This document shows positions 1-8,784 of a stretch of 64,000 nt of DNA, piece after piece. The DNA lies in assembly GCF_011764545.1 (NCBI RefSeq), contig NZ_AP022870.1, forward strand, positions 1,968,001 to 2,032,000, given 5' to 3'. Position 1 is the stretch's first letter. Each line of letters starts with the position of its first letter. Origin of the DNA: Phytohabitans flavus (GTDB taxonomy: Bacteria; Actinomycetota; Actinomycetes; Mycobacteriales; Micromonosporaceae). The notes beneath the pieces are model-generated. The model searched no databases. It saw only the letters and a list, made by a program, of their open reading frames with translations, and was not told the origin of the DNA. Both the position numbers and the translations under genes were made by a program.

Positions 1-65
1 GCATCTACCAGGTGCGTGCCGGCAAGATCGATTTGGTCCGAGCGTTCTCACTTCAGACACCGTGA
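1..65 (+). CDS. ABC transporter substrate-binding protein, C-terminal end (partial)
   Basis: The first 65 bases are open in one frame and end in TGA at 63-65, encoding about 20 residues that read IYQVRAGKIDLVRAF and then SLQTP. A short beta-strand tail of this kind is common at the C-terminus of Liv-type periplasmic binding proteins. The gene sits 19 bp upstream of a Liv permease, where the binding protein of such an operon often lies. The assignment rests on position and this tail only; the body of the gene is outside the window. Confidence 0.5.
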   Translation, partial: IYQVRAGKIDLVRAFSLQTP

Positions 66-84
66 CCGGTACAGGTGACAAGCG

Positions 85-939
85 ATGATCCAGGCAGTGG
101 TCAACGGAATCGCCGATGGCATGCTCATCGGACTGATGGCGCTGGGCATCACGCTGATCTACGCGGTGCAGAAATTCCCCAACGTCAGTCATGGTGCCCT
201 CGTGACGGGCGGCGCGTATCTCACCTACCTCAGTCAGGCACTGACCCAACGCTGGTACCTCGCGGTAGCTCTGGGGCTGGTCCTCAGTGTCGCGCTCGGC
301 ATGGCGGCATACCAGGTGGTGATCAGGCCCTTCATCGCCGCACCACTGATGACGCTCATGATCGTGACGATCGGCCTGGAGTTCGTCCTCGACTACACCA
401 TCGCCCTCGTATGGGGAAACTCGTTGCGCACATACGACTTCGGGCTCACCGGCCAGACCACCGTCGGTGGTTTCTACACCACGCATGCGGCCCTGGCGAC
501 CAGTGCGGTGGCGCTGCTCGCCATGGCCGGAACCGCGGTGGTCCTGACCCGGTCGCGACTTGGCCGCGACATGCGCGCCCTGTCAGACGACCCCTCGCTG
601 GCCCAGGTGGCCAGGGTGTCCCGCCAGCGGACACTCCTGTTCACGTGGGGCTTGGTCGGCCTGCTCGCCGGGTTGGCCGGCGTCTCCTACGGAGTGAAGG
701 CGCAGCTCACTCCGATGCTCGGATGGCACCTGCTCCTGCCCTCATTCGCCGCCGCGATCCTCGGCGGGCTCGGCAGCTTTACGGGAGCGATCCTCGGTGG
801 CGTTCTCATCGGTGTCGGCATGGAGGTCTTCTCGCTCCTGCTGCCCACGGTCTACAAGCCCGCCATGGCCTTCGTCGTCCTGACCGTCCTCCTGCTCGCG
901 CGGCCGCGCGGACTCTTCGGGAAGGCGGTCCGGGTATGA
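85..939 (+). CDS. livH: Branched-chain amino acid-type ABC transporter permease (LivH family)
   Basis: This 284-residue integral membrane protein has about eight hydrophobic segments and is one of the two pore subunits of a Liv/HAAT-type importer. It has the family's N-terminal ITLIYAVQKFPNVSHG segment (usually NLAHG or NFAHG) and the glycine-rich ILGGLGSFTGAILGG stretch near residue 225. The ATG is preceded by AGGTGA. Its stop overlaps the start of the next gene (ATGA), so the two permeases are translationally coupled. The true ligand cannot be read from the permease; the downstream enzymes suggest a catabolic substrate rather than leucine. Confidence 0.9.
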   Translation: MIQAVVNGIADGMLIGLMALGITLIYAVQKFPNVSHGALVTGGAYLTYLSQALTQRWYLAVALGLVLSVALGMAAYQVVIRPFIAAPLMTLMIVTIGLEFVLDYTIALVWGNSLRTYDFGLTGQTTVGGFYTTHAALATSAVALLAMAGTAVVLTRSRLGRDMRALSDDPSLAQVARVSRQRTLLFTWGLVGLLAGLAGVSYGVKAQLTPMLGWHLLLPSFAAAILGGLGSFTGAILGGVLIGVGMEVFSLLLPTVYKPAMAFVVLTVLLLARPRGLFGKAVRV

Positions 940-1892
940 ACGCCTACCTTCCAGGTATCGCGACGGTGGCGTTGATGTACGGCGCACTCGGATTGTCGCT
1001 GAATCTGCAGGTCGGACGCACCGGAATCATCAACTTCGGCCACATCGCGTTCTTCGGAGTCGGGGTCTACACCACCGCCCTGCTGTCGCTGCACGGCATA
1101 CCGCTGTGGCTGTCGGTGCCGGCTGCCGCTGTCGCGGGTGGGTTGTGCGCCATTCCGCTCGGCTGGGCCGCCGCCCGACTCACATCGCACTACCTGGCCA
1201 TCGTCACCATCGGCTTCGCCGAGGCCCTCCGGGTGGTCCTGCTGAACCTCGAGGTCACGGGCGGGCCGTCCGGCCTCGTCGGCGTCCCGCGTCCGCTCGG
1301 TGACGCTCCACTGGAGACATTCTCGATGGTGTGGCTGGTCCTGGCGGCTGGCCTGCTCGCACTGACCTACGGGCTGGTACGGCTCTTCACGCGAGGGCTC
1401 CTCGGGCTGAGCCTTACCGGAATTCACGACGACGAGCCGGCGGCCGCCATGCTCGGGCGTAGCGTCGCGGCCTACAAGACCCTGGTGCTCGCCTGGGGAT
1501 CCATGCTCGCCGCCCTGACGGGAGCCTTCTACGTCCACTGGATCGGGTACGCATCCACGGAGCAGTTCGACCCTCGCGTCACCTTCTACCTTTGGGCAGG
1601 GATCGTGGTGGGCGGGGCGAGCAACGCCGGCGCATGGCTAGGGTGTGCGGCCATCGCCGGTCTCTTCGAGGCCACCCGTTTCATCGGTGACTTCGGTTTC
1701 ACCGCGTTGTCCGAGACGCAGATCGCCTCGGTGCGGTGGATCATCATCGGGCTGGTCCTGATCCTCACAATGCGATTCCGCCCGCAAGGCCTCCTTCCCG
1801 TACGCACCCGGTTGTCGCGCTCCGCCGCCCCGACGGTGACCGCACCGGCGGCGAGCGGGGACCGCCGGGTGAAGGAGAGCGCGGATGCTTGA
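936..1892 (+). CDS. livM: Branched-chain amino acid-type ABC transporter permease (LivM family)
   Basis: This 318-residue permease is the partner of the LivH protein upstream. The frame stays open far upstream, but the start is placed at ATG 936 because it overlaps the livH stop by 4 bp and the protein then begins with the usual hydrophobic segment. LivM hallmarks include the GRTGIINFGHIAFFGVG motif near residue 25 and the VVGGASNAGAWLG segment near residue 225. The C-terminal 30 residues are a polar cytoplasmic tail. It overlaps the ATPase gene that follows by 8 bp, consistent with one polycistronic transcript. Confidence 0.9.
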   Translation: MNAYLPGIATVALMYGALGLSLNLQVGRTGIINFGHIAFFGVGVYTTALLSLHGIPLWLSVPAAAVAGGLCAIPLGWAAARLTSHYLAIVTIGFAEALRVVLLNLEVTGGPSGLVGVPRPLGDAPLETFSMVWLVLAAGLLALTYGLVRLFTRGLLGLSLTGIHDDEPAAAMLGRSVAAYKTLVLAWGSMLAALTGAFYVHWIGYASTEQFDPRVTFYLWAGIVVGGASNAGAWLGCAAIAGLFEATRFIGDFGFTALSETQIASVRWIIIGLVLILTMRFRPQGLLPVRTRLSRSAAPTVTAPAASGDRRVKESADA

Positions 1893-2640
1893 GACCCGAG
1901 CATTGAACGTGCGCTTCGGAGGCATGCGGGTCGTCAAGGATGTTTCGCTCACCTTCGCCGCTGGCCAGGTCACCGGCCTCATCGGCCCCAACGGTGCGGG
2001 CAAGACCACGCTCTTCGACTGTGTCACCGGCTTCGTCAAGGCTCATACCGGCACGGTCCTGGTCGACGGCCGGCCACTGCGGCGGTTGGCCCCGCACCTG
2101 GTGGCCGCCGCTGGGGTTGCCCGGACCTTTCAGACGCCGCGCATGTTCGACAGCCTCACCACTCTCGAGAATCTCGTGGTCGCTGGAGCGCCAGCCTCGT
2201 CGTTGTCCTCGTTCCTCACCACGTTTCGAGCCCGCCATCATCGGTCGCTGGTGGACCTGCTCACGACCCGAGCCCGTGAGCAGGCGGCATTCGTCGGGTT
2301 GACCGAGGTGCGGGAAAACCGGGCGGACGCCCTCTCCGGCGGGCAGCGAAAGCTTCTGGAGATCGGTCGTGCGCTCATGCGCGAGCCCAAGGTACTTCTC
2401 CTCGACGAGCCGGTGGCCGGTGTGAACCCTGTGCTGGCTCGGCAGATCGCGGCCACCATACGGCAGGTCGCCGAACGAGGCGTTGCCGTCGGTGTGATCG
2501 AGCACAACATGGAGTTCGTCATGGCGAACTGCACGCACGTCTACGTGATGGCTCAGGGATCGGAGCTGGCGTCCGGCGCGGCCGACGACGTACGACGACG
2601 TCCCGAGGTGCTTGAGGCATACCTGGGAGGTCACCAGTGA
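1885..2640 (+). CDS. livG: Liv-type ABC transporter ATP-binding protein (LivG family)
   Basis: This 251-residue cytoplasmic ATPase powers the importer. The Walker A motif GPNGAGKTT lies near residue 35, the ABC signature LSGGQRKLLEIGRAL near residue 152 and Walker B LLLDEP directly after it. The TFQTPRMF motif near residue 90, following a conserved GVAR, is typical of the LivG branch. The ATG lies inside the end of livM and the stop overlaps the GTG of the second ATPase gene, so the four transporter genes are fully interlocked. Confidence 0.92.
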   Translation: MLETRALNVRFGGMRVVKDVSLTFAAGQVTGLIGPNGAGKTTLFDCVTGFVKAHTGTVLVDGRPLRRLAPHLVAAAGVARTFQTPRMFDSLTTLENLVVAGAPASSLSSFLTTFRARHHRSLVDLLTTRAREQAAFVGLTEVRENRADALSGGQRKLLEIGRALMREPKVLLLDEPVAGVNPVLARQIAATIRQVAERGVAVGVIEHNMEFVMANCTHVYVMAQGSELASGAADDVRRRPEVLEAYLGGHQ

Positions 2641-3386
2641 CGGCCGTCAGGGTGTCGGGTCTGTGCGCCGGCTACGGCGGCGCGCAGATCCTGAACGGAG
2701 TCGACTTGGAGGTCGGCGAGGGAGAGGTTGTCGCCGTCATCGGACCGAACGGTGCCGGTAAGTCCACCTGCGTCAAGGTCATCGCTGGGCTGCTGCCCTG
2801 GACGCGCGGCGAGATCGAGGTGGGTGGTGTACCTGTCACCTCGGCGGGTGGGCAGGATCCAGCGCGTGCGTCGCTTGGCTACGTGCCACAGGTACGCAAC
2901 ACCTTCCCGAGCCTGAGCGTGCGGGAAAACCTCCAGGTGATGGCGCCACGGTCGTGGAGTCGACGTCGGATCGGCGCGAGAGTCGCCGACCTCTTGGAGC
3001 AGTTTCCCCAGATCACCCGGTTGGCAGAGCGGCCGGCTGGCCTGTTGTCGGGTGGCGAGCGGCAGAGTCTGGCGCTGGCCATGGCCCTGGTCCGTGAACC
3101 CAAGGTGCTCCTGCTCGACGAACCCGCGGCAGCGCTGTCTCCCAAGGCGGCCACGGAGGTGTTCGCGATGGTCGGACGCTTGCGTGAGCGTGGCGTGAGT
3201 GTCCTGGTCGTGGAGCAGAACGTCCGGCTCGCACTGGCAGCATCGGATCGTTGCTACGTCCTCGAAGGCGGCCGGGTGGCCCTCGAAGGGACAGCCTCGG
3301 ACTTGCTGGATGATCCCCGGCTCGGCGGCCTGTACCTGGGCGGCGACGTGGCCACCCCGGAGCAGCAAGGGAGAGCTCGACAATGA
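2637..3386 (+). CDS. livF: Liv-type ABC transporter ATP-binding protein (LivF family)
   Basis: This 249-residue second ATPase of the heterodimeric motor starts at a GTG overlapping the livG stop. It carries Walker A GPNGAGKST near residue 38, the signature LSGGERQSLALAMAL near residue 140, Walker B LLLDEPAAALSP and an H-loop-region EQN (VVEQNVRLAL), as LivF proteins do. Its stop overlaps the start of the amidohydrolase gene, so the enzyme that follows is part of the same transcription unit and probably acts on the imported compound. Confidence 0.92.
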   Translation: MTAVRVSGLCAGYGGAQILNGVDLEVGEGEVVAVIGPNGAGKSTCVKVIAGLLPWTRGEIEVGGVPVTSAGGQDPARASLGYVPQVRNTFPSLSVRENLQVMAPRSWSRRRIGARVADLLEQFPQITRLAERPAGLLSGGERQSLALAMALVREPKVLLLDEPAAALSPKAATEVFAMVGRLRERGVSVLVVEQNVRLALAASDRCYVLEGGRVALEGTASDLLDDPRLGGLYLGGDVATPEQQGRARQ

Positions 3387-4654
3387 CCGACACCTACCTC
3401 GTCAATGCCGTGGTGATCGACGGCGCCGGAAACGATCCGCTTGAAGGCGCTTGGGTGCGCTTGACCGATGGGATCATCACTGGCCTGGGCACCGGTGCCG
3501 CTCCACGCTCGGAGAAGGCCACGACGGTCGACTGCGCTGGCCGTACGGTCATGCCGGGCCTGATCGACGCCCATGCCCACATGGCGGCTGTCGACTATCT
3601 CGACCGGCTCCTGGACAGCCCTCGACCGTTGTTCGCGGCCCGCGTCCTCGCCGAAATCGAGTCGACGCTCGACCACGGCTACACCACCATCAGGGACGCC
3701 GGCTACACCGATGCGGGGTTCAAGCAGGCAATCCGTGACGGGTTCGTGCGCGGACCACGCCTCTTGACTTCCAACGGTCCGCTGAGCCAGACAGGCGGGC
3801 ATTCCGACCTCAGGCCGGCGCACCAGCGCGAGGCTGTCCCCACGACTGACGGCCTGGTCTGGCCGGGAGTCGTCGTCGACGGAGTGGACCAGGCTCGACG
3901 GGGCGCCCGCGAGGTCCTGCGAGCCGGGGCCGACCAGGTGAAGGTCATGGCCAGTGGTGGCTGCGCCTCGCATGGGGACGACGTGACCGAGCCCCAGTTC
4001 ACCCGGGATGAGCTGTCAGCCATCGTCTACGAGGCACAAGCGCGAGGGAAGTTTGTGATCGCGCACGCATACAACCCCGCGGCGATCGCGAACGCTGTGG
4101 CGGCTGGCGTCAGGTCGATCGAGCACGGCAACCTGCTGGACGAAGAGGCGGCCGCCCTCATGTCGAGCGCCGGCTGTTTTCTGGTGCCGACCATCCCGAC
4201 GTTCCAGCTGCTGTCGCTGGAGGGGACCAGCATGGGAATGACGCAGGAGCAGGTCGACCAGGTGGACACTGTGCTGAAGTCCGCGTTCACGTCGATCGAG
4301 ATCGCCGTCGCCGCCGGCGTCCGCGTCGGGTCGGGGTCCGATGTCCTCGCGCGACACCAGACACGCAAAGCCCTGGCCCTCGAACTCCAGGCCCGCGTGT
4401 TGGGCAACTTGGGAGCTCTGAGGGCGGCCACGTCCGTCAACGCGGAGCTCATCGGGCGCGGGGCCGACCTCGGACAAGTGGCCGAGGGCTTCGTTGGCGA
4501 CCTGCTGATCGTCGACGGTAACCCGGTGGACGACATTGACGTACTCCAAGACAAGTCACGCATCCACGCCGTTCTGCAACACGGTGCCTTCGTCGTCGAT
4601 CGACGTCCGGAAACCTCTCACTCCACTGTCGACACCCAAGGAGCACAACGCTGA
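3383..4654 (+). CDS. Metal-dependent amidohydrolase (imidazolonepropionase-like)
   Basis: This 423-residue TIM-barrel hydrolase belongs to the amidohydrolase superfamily. All expected metal ligands are visible: the HxH pair in DAHAHMA (about residue 60), the lysine in VKVMASGG (about 190), histidines in VIAHAYN and SIEHGN (about 225 and 250), and the aspartate in GSGSDV (about 315). It should hydrolyse a C-N bond, for example a cyclic amide, lactam or carbamoyl group. Its start overlaps livF and its stop overlaps the next gene. The substrate is unknown; relatives act on imidazolonepropionate and on Xaa-Pro dipeptides, so the imported compound may be a cyclic or amide-bearing nitrogen compound. 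Confidence 0.85.
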   Translation: MTDTYLVNAVVIDGAGNDPLEGAWVRLTDGIITGLGTGAAPRSEKATTVDCAGRTVMPGLIDAHAHMAAVDYLDRLLDSPRPLFAARVLAEIESTLDHGYTTIRDAGYTDAGFKQAIRDGFVRGPRLLTSNGPLSQTGGHSDLRPAHQREAVPTTDGLVWPGVVVDGVDQARRGAREVLRAGADQVKVMASGGCASHGDDVTEPQFTRDELSAIVYEAQARGKFVIAHAYNPAAIANAVAAGVRSIEHGNLLDEEAAALMSSAGCFLVPTIPTFQLLSLEGTSMGMTQEQVDQVDTVLKSAFTSIEIAVAAGVRVGSGSDVLARHQTRKALALELQARVLGNLGALRAATSVNAELIGRGADLGQVAEGFVGDLLIVDGNPVDDIDVLQDKSRIHAVLQHGAFVVDRRPETSHSTVDTQGAQR

Positions 4655-5619
4655 TGGACCGCAACGACGTGACCTGGCGCGGCTATTGGTCCGCCGCTGT
4701 GACCCCGTTTACGAGCACAGGAGCTGTCGACGAACAGGCTCTACGTGACGTGGTGACCCAGTCGGTCGGCCAGGGTGTCCACGGCATCTGTGTGAACGGA
4801 AGCACCGGGGAGTGGTTCAGCCAGACGTTGTCCGAGCGTAGGCGAGTCGCGGAAGTTGTCGTCGAAGCCGTAGGTGGCCAGACCCCAACCGTCGTGGGAG
4901 TGACCGCGACTCGGGTGTCCGACGCCGTGGACCTCGCCAAGCACGCCGCGCAGATCGGCGCCGACTCCGTGATCGCCGCTCCGCCACCGCTTGCCCGTCC
5001 GACGTACAGGGAGCTGGAGTCCTACTACAGCGAGATCTTCGATGCGACGGACCTGCCCGCCTGGCTCTACAACTTCCCGCAGGACAATGGGCACGCGATC
5101 TCGGTCGACGAGCTCGTCAGGCTTAGCGCCATCCCGACCGTGGTCGCGGTCAAGCAGAGCGCTCCCGGCATCGAGGAGCTGATCGCCACGATCGAGGCAG
5201 TGGGCTCGACCCTGCGGGTGTTCGGCAACATGCTGAGCCGGCTCGGGGCGGCCCTGATTCGGTCAGGCTTCGGCGGAGACGGGCATTTCGGCAGCGGCAT
5301 GCTGCTCGGAGCCCAGATGCCGGCCTTCTTCGAAGCGACGTGGAAGGGCGACGTCGCTGGCGCCGAAGAGATCGCCGCCCGCTACGCCAGGCTGATGGAC
5401 CGTATCGCCGGGGCACGCCCGGACGGCTACAACTGGGCCTTCGGCGGGATGCAGTCGACCCTGAAAGCAGCCATGAACGTTCTCGGAGAGAGCGGGGGCT
5501 ATCCCCGCCAGCCCAAGCTGCCGGTCGACGACCCCCAGGACCTCGCCCAGATCCGCGAGATCCTGCGCGAGGCCGGGTTGTTGCGCGCCGCCGCGTCGGC
5601 CGGCCACTCGGCCAGTTGA
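4654..5619 (+). CDS. Dihydrodipicolinate synthase family protein (class I aldolase/lyase)
   Basis: This 321-residue barrel protein of the DapA/N-acetylneuraminate lyase family has the NGSTGEW motif (usually GTTGE) near residue 48, the catalytic tyrosine in WLYNFP near 140 and the Schiff-base lysine in VAVKQS near 168. The chemistry of the class I pyruvate-type aldolases is therefore intact. Its location as last gene of a Liv importer and amidohydrolase operon argues against a lysine-biosynthetic role. It more likely cleaves or dehydrates the product of the amidohydrolase. The SAASAGHSAS-like tail is not part of the conserved fold. Confidence 0.85.
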   Translation: MDRNDVTWRGYWSAAVTPFTSTGAVDEQALRDVVTQSVGQGVHGICVNGSTGEWFSQTLSERRRVAEVVVEAVGGQTPTVVGVTATRVSDAVDLAKHAAQIGADSVIAAPPPLARPTYRELESYYSEIFDATDLPAWLYNFPQDNGHAISVDELVRLSAIPTVVAVKQSAPGIEELIATIEAVGSTLRVFGNMLSRLGAALIRSGFGGDGHFGSGMLLGAQMPAFFEATWKGDVAGAEEIAARYARLMDRIAGARPDGYNWAFGGMQSTLKAAMNVLGESGGYPRQPKLPVDDPQDLAQIREILREAGLLRAAASAGHSAS

Positions 5620-5627
5620 GCAACCGC

Positions 5628-6353
5628 TCAGACAACGGCGACGCCGACCGCCGCCAGACTGAGCGCGATCGACAGGAGGATGGCCCATGCCAAGCCAGTC
5701 CCGCCGCGGATGGGCGGCGAGTCGGTGCGCGGCGGCCACGACCGTGGTCGCCAGAGCGGTTGAGGCTCCAGTACCAGGTAGAGCAGGACGCCCACCTGAC
5801 CGACGGTGAACAACCAGAACCACGCCCATCTGTTGGCGTACCGATGGTGGCTATGGCCGAGCATGAGCAGGAACGTCCCCACCCAGGCGGCCAATGTCGC
5901 CACCTGCAGCGGTTCCCACACGACATTGGCGGGCCACCAACCGGCCTCGCGGTCGGCGCGGATTCTCAGCGATATTGGACGGTCCGACGCGTTGATTTGC
6001 TGCTGGAGCCACGCCAACGCGGCGTCGCTCTCCGGATAGATGGCGTCCGGCCGTTCGATGTTCTCCTGCCACGACACCAGCGTGGTCGTCCGCCACCGCC
6101 ACCACCCGTTGGCCCATCGGACCCTGTGGTCGCCGCGTTCGTAGTCCAGGTAGGTGATCCGACCCGCGGCGAGGTCCGCGGTCAGGTCCGACTCCGACCG
6201 CTCAGGTGGGCGGATCGAGGCCATGGTGGTCGCGGCACCGGCGACAAGGACAAAAAGGAGCAGCACGCGGAACGCGGCGCTCCACCAGTCGCCGGGACGC
6301 CAGCCGAGGGCGGGCGCGGACCCGGCGACCGGAACCGATTCAGGTACGACCAT
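5628..6353 (-). CDS. Membrane protein of unknown function
   Basis: This 241-residue protein was not recognised. One hydrophobic segment lies near residues 25-45. A polar central domain rich in Trp and Arg (GDHRVRWANGWWRWRTT and neighbours) follows, and three C-terminal hydrophobic segments end at the very C-terminus, giving about four membrane spans. The start is taken as ATG 6353 because GGGAG lies 5 bases upstream; a GTG at 6383 would add 10 residues but has no clear ribosome binding site. It runs convergent to the transporter operon and tail-to-head with the dehydrogenase gene, and has no evident functional link to either. Confidence 0.6.
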   Translation of the reverse strand: MVVPESVPVAGSAPALGWRPGDWWSAAFRVLLLFVLVAGAATTMASIRPPERSESDLTADLAAGRITYLDYERGDHRVRWANGWWRWRTTTLVSWQENIERPDAIYPESDAALAWLQQQINASDRPISLRIRADREAGWWPANVVWEPLQVATLAAWVGTFLLMLGHSHHRYANRWAWFWLFTVGQVGVLLYLVLEPQPLWRPRSWPPRTDSPPIRGGTGLAWAILLSIALSLAAVGVAVV

Positions 6354-6409
6354 GTCGACTCCCGACCGCGTGGGCTCCGCCACCTAGGAGTGTGCCATCC
6401 GGACGCCGG

Positions 6410-7864
6410 TTAGAACCGGAACGTTCGATCCTGCTCCCGGGCGGAGATCCACTGTAGTTCGGCGAATTCCTCGGCGGCGAAGCCGATGCCGAAGCGGCCC
6501 CAGCCGGTGTCCTTCACACCGCCGAAGGGCATCTGCGGCTCGTCGTTGACCGTCTGGTCGTTGACGTGCACGATGCCGACCTCCAGCCGGGCCGCCAGGC
6601 GCATGGCACGTGGCACGTCGCTGGAGATGACGGACGCGACCAGGCCCAGGTCCGACCGGTTGGCCCGGTCGACCGCCTCGTCGGCGGACTCCACGACCTC
6701 GACGGTGACGATGGGCCCGAACGTCTCGCCCTGGGCCAGTTCGGTGTCCGCCGGTACGTCGGTCAGGACCGTCGGGGGATAGCACGGGGGCTGCGGCTCA
6801 CCGCCGGCGACTACCCGCGCGCCGGCGTCGACCGCCTGCTTGACCCGGCGCTCGAGCATCGCCAGCGCCCACTCGTTGATGACCGGGCCGATGATCGTCG
6901 CCGGGTCGGCGGGGTCGCCGGTGGGCAGGGCGCGCACCTTGGCGGCGAACTTCGCCAGGAACTGCTCGGCCACCGGCCGGGCCACGTAGATGCGGCGGGC
7001 GCACATGCAGACCTGGCCCTGGTGCAGGAAGGCGCCGTACGCCGCGGCCTCGACGGCGTAGTCCACGTCGGCGTCCTCCGCGATGATCATCGGGTTCTGG
7101 CCGCTCAGCTGGAGGACGATCCGCTTGAGGTGGACCCCGGCCTTCTCGGCGAGGCGCCGGCCGGTCGGGGTGGAGCCGGTGAAGTTGATCCGCTTGACCC
7201 GCCGGCTGGCGAGCATCGCGTCGGCGATCAGACCCGCCTCGCCGGGTGCGTGCGTCACGACGTTCAGCGCGCCACCGGGCAGCCCCGCCTCCTGGAGGAT
7301 CTCGGCCCACAGCGCACCACCGGTGTACGGCGATTCCTCGGACGGTTTCAGCACTACCGTGTTGCCCAGCGCCAGCGGGCCGGCGATCGCCCGTCCGCTC
7401 AAGGCCAGCGAGGCGTTCCACGGCGCGATCGCGCCGACCACCCCGACCGGGCGGCGGACCGCCAGTGCCTGGGTGCCCGGGATGTCGGACGGCAGCAGCT
7501 CACCGATCGGCCGGTAGGCCAGCTGTGCCGCCTGGCGCAACAGGCTCACCGCGAAGTCGACCTGGATCTCGCCGAACGGCGCGCCGCAGCCGGTTTCGAG
7601 AGCCAGCGCCCGCAGGACGCTGGGCCGGCGGCCCTCCAGGATGTCGGCGGCGCGAAGGAAGACGGTCTGCCGCCGGCCCGGCGCGGCTTGAGACCACCCG
7701 GAGAACGCGGTGTGCGCGTGCTCGATCGCCCGGCGGGCGTCCTCGTCGTCGCCGGCCGCGACCGGGCCGATCACCGCTCCTGACCAGGGCGAGCGGTTGT
7801 CATAGGTGCGTCCCGAGACCGCCTCGGCCCAGTCTCCGCCGATGAAGTGGCGTACGGCGTCCAT
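6410..7864 (-). CDS. Aldehyde dehydrogenase family protein with Glu-to-Gln change at the general base
   Basis: This 484-residue NAD(P)-dependent aldehyde dehydrogenase has PWNASLALS (oxyanion Asn), NFTGSTPTG (cofactor loop) and the nucleophilic cysteine in GQVCMC. The conserved ELGG motif that supplies the general-base glutamate reads QLSGQNP instead, so that glutamate is glutamine (codon CAG). The start is set at ATG 7864, with GGAAG 8 bases upstream; an in-frame ATG at 7879 is possible. The gene diverges from the IclR regulator across about 108 bp containing a candidate operator. The context of an aromatic-type Liv importer and a second ALDH suggests oxidation of an aromatic aldehyde, but activity must be doubted until the substitution is checked. 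Confidence 0.85.
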   Translation of the reverse strand: MDAVRHFIGGDWAEAVSGRTYDNRSPWSGAVIGPVAAGDDEDARRAIEHAHTAFSGWSQAAPGRRQTVFLRAADILEGRRPSVLRALALETGCGAPFGEIQVDFAVSLLRQAAQLAYRPIGELLPSDIPGTQALAVRRPVGVVGAIAPWNASLALSGRAIAGPLALGNTVVLKPSEESPYTGGALWAEILQEAGLPGGALNVVTHAPGEAGLIADAMLASRRVKRINFTGSTPTGRRLAEKAGVHLKRIVLQLSGQNPMIIAEDADVDYAVEAAAYGAFLHQGQVCMCARRIYVARPVAEQFLAKFAAKVRALPTGDPADPATIIGPVINEWALAMLERRVKQAVDAGARVVAGGEPQPPCYPPTVLTDVPADTELAQGETFGPIVTVEVVESADEAVDRANRSDLGLVASVISSDVPRAMRLAARLEVGIVHVNDQTVNDEPQMPFGGVKDTGWGRFGIGFAAEEFAELQWISAREQDRTFRF

Positions 7865-7933
7865 GGCCCTCGCTTCCATGTGGGTACGGCGCGATTCTAT
7901 GAGCGGCGACGGCCGGCACCTCGTCAACCAGTG

Positions 7934-7950
7934 GTTCGGATGGGTCGAAC
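7934..7950. promoter_or_regulatory. Candidate IclR operator in the ALDH/IclR divergent region
   Basis: GTTCG, seven spacer bases, then CGAAC form an inverted repeat 23 bp upstream of the IclR start and within the divergent promoter region of the aldehyde dehydrogenase. A similar sequence, TTCGG TATC CCGAA, lies upstream of the second Liv operon at 8785. Sharing of the motif between the two promoter regions supports a common regulator. This is visible in the sequence; binding by the adjacent IclR protein is inference. Confidence 0.5.
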
Positions 7951-7972
7951 AACTCTCTCCTATCCTGAACCC

Positions 7973-8776
7973 ATGACGCAGCCAGCATCCGCGGATTTCT
8001 CGGTGTCGCTCGAGCGCGGCCTGAAGATCCTGTCCGCCTTCGGCGGCGGCCGGCCGGTGCTGGGCATCGCCGACCTCGCCCGGATGGTCGGGGTCACGAA
8101 GAGCACCGCCCACCGGTACGTCGCGACGCTGGTGAAGCTGGGCTACGTCGAGCAGGACCCGGACACCCGGAAGTACTCCCTCGGCCCGCGGGTCGCCGAC
8201 CTGGGCTTCGCCGCGATCGAGTCGATGGACCTGACCCGGGTGGCGGCACCGCTGCTACAGGGCCTCGCGGACGAGACAGGTTTCACGGTCAGCATGGCGG
8301 TCTGCGAGAGCCGCGACGTGGTGTACGTCGACCGCCGGCGCAGCGCCCGCCGCAACACCTTGGCGATGGATCTCAACCTTCAGGTCGGCTCCCGCCTGCC
8401 CGCCTACTGCACCGCGATGGGCAAGGCGATGCTCGCCTACAAGGACCCGCAGGCGCTGCGGCAGATCCTCGAACGCTCCGACCTGGCCCGCCGCGGCCCG
8501 AAGACGATCACAAACCGCGAGGAACTGCTGGCGGCGCTGGCCAGGGTGCGCCAGGCCGGTATCGCCGTGAACGACGAGGAGCTCGCGCCGGGCCTGCGCT
8601 CGTTCGCCGCCCCGGTACGCGACCGGACCGGCGAGGTCGTCGCGGCGGTGAACGTGGCGATCCACCTGAGCGCCGCCCCCAGCTCGATCGAGTCGCTCGC
8701 CGCGCAGATCGAGCCGCACCTGCGGCGTACCGCGCGGGAGATCTCGTACCGCATGGGGCACCGTTCGGAAAAGTAA
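7973..8776 (+). CDS. IclR family transcriptional regulator
   Basis: This 267-residue regulator has an N-terminal winged helix-turn-helix (about residues 10-70, SLERGLKILSAF then LARMVGVTKSTAHRYV) and a C-terminal ligand-binding domain with the family pattern LPAYCTAMGKAMLAY near residue 143 and GIAVNDEELAPGLRSFAAPV near 200. That arrangement is typical of PcaR/PobR/KdgR-type regulators of aromatic or sugar-acid catabolism. The ATG at 7973 starts the conserved protein. It lies between the divergent aldehyde dehydrogenase and the second Liv importer operon and probably controls both, through the inverted repeats at 7934 and 8785. Confidence 0.92.
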   Translation: MTQPASADFSVSLERGLKILSAFGGGRPVLGIADLARMVGVTKSTAHRYVATLVKLGYVEQDPDTRKYSLGPRVADLGFAAIESMDLTRVAAPLLQGLADETGFTVSMAVCESRDVVYVDRRRSARRNTLAMDLNLQVGSRLPAYCTAMGKAMLAYKDPQALRQILERSDLARRGPKTITNREELLAALARVRQAGIAVNDEELAPGLRSFAAPVRDRTGEVVAAVNVAIHLSAAPSSIESLAAQIEPHLRRTAREISYRMGHRSEK

Positions 8777-8784
8777 AAAACTGT

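Noticed and set aside
75..935. Extension of the LivM reading frame upstream to position 75
   Set aside because: It reads through livH in another frame and gives a His/Arg/Pro-rich, non-conserved sequence; the real start is ATG 936 with a 4-bp overlap.
4654..5619. Lysine-biosynthetic dihydrodipicolinate synthase (dapA)
   Set aside because: Active-site residues are those of the wider family and the operon is catabolic; no lysine genes are nearby.
6566..7783. 405-codon open frame opposite the first aldehyde dehydrogenase
   Set aside because: Antisense shadow; the minus-strand frame carries all ALDH motifs.
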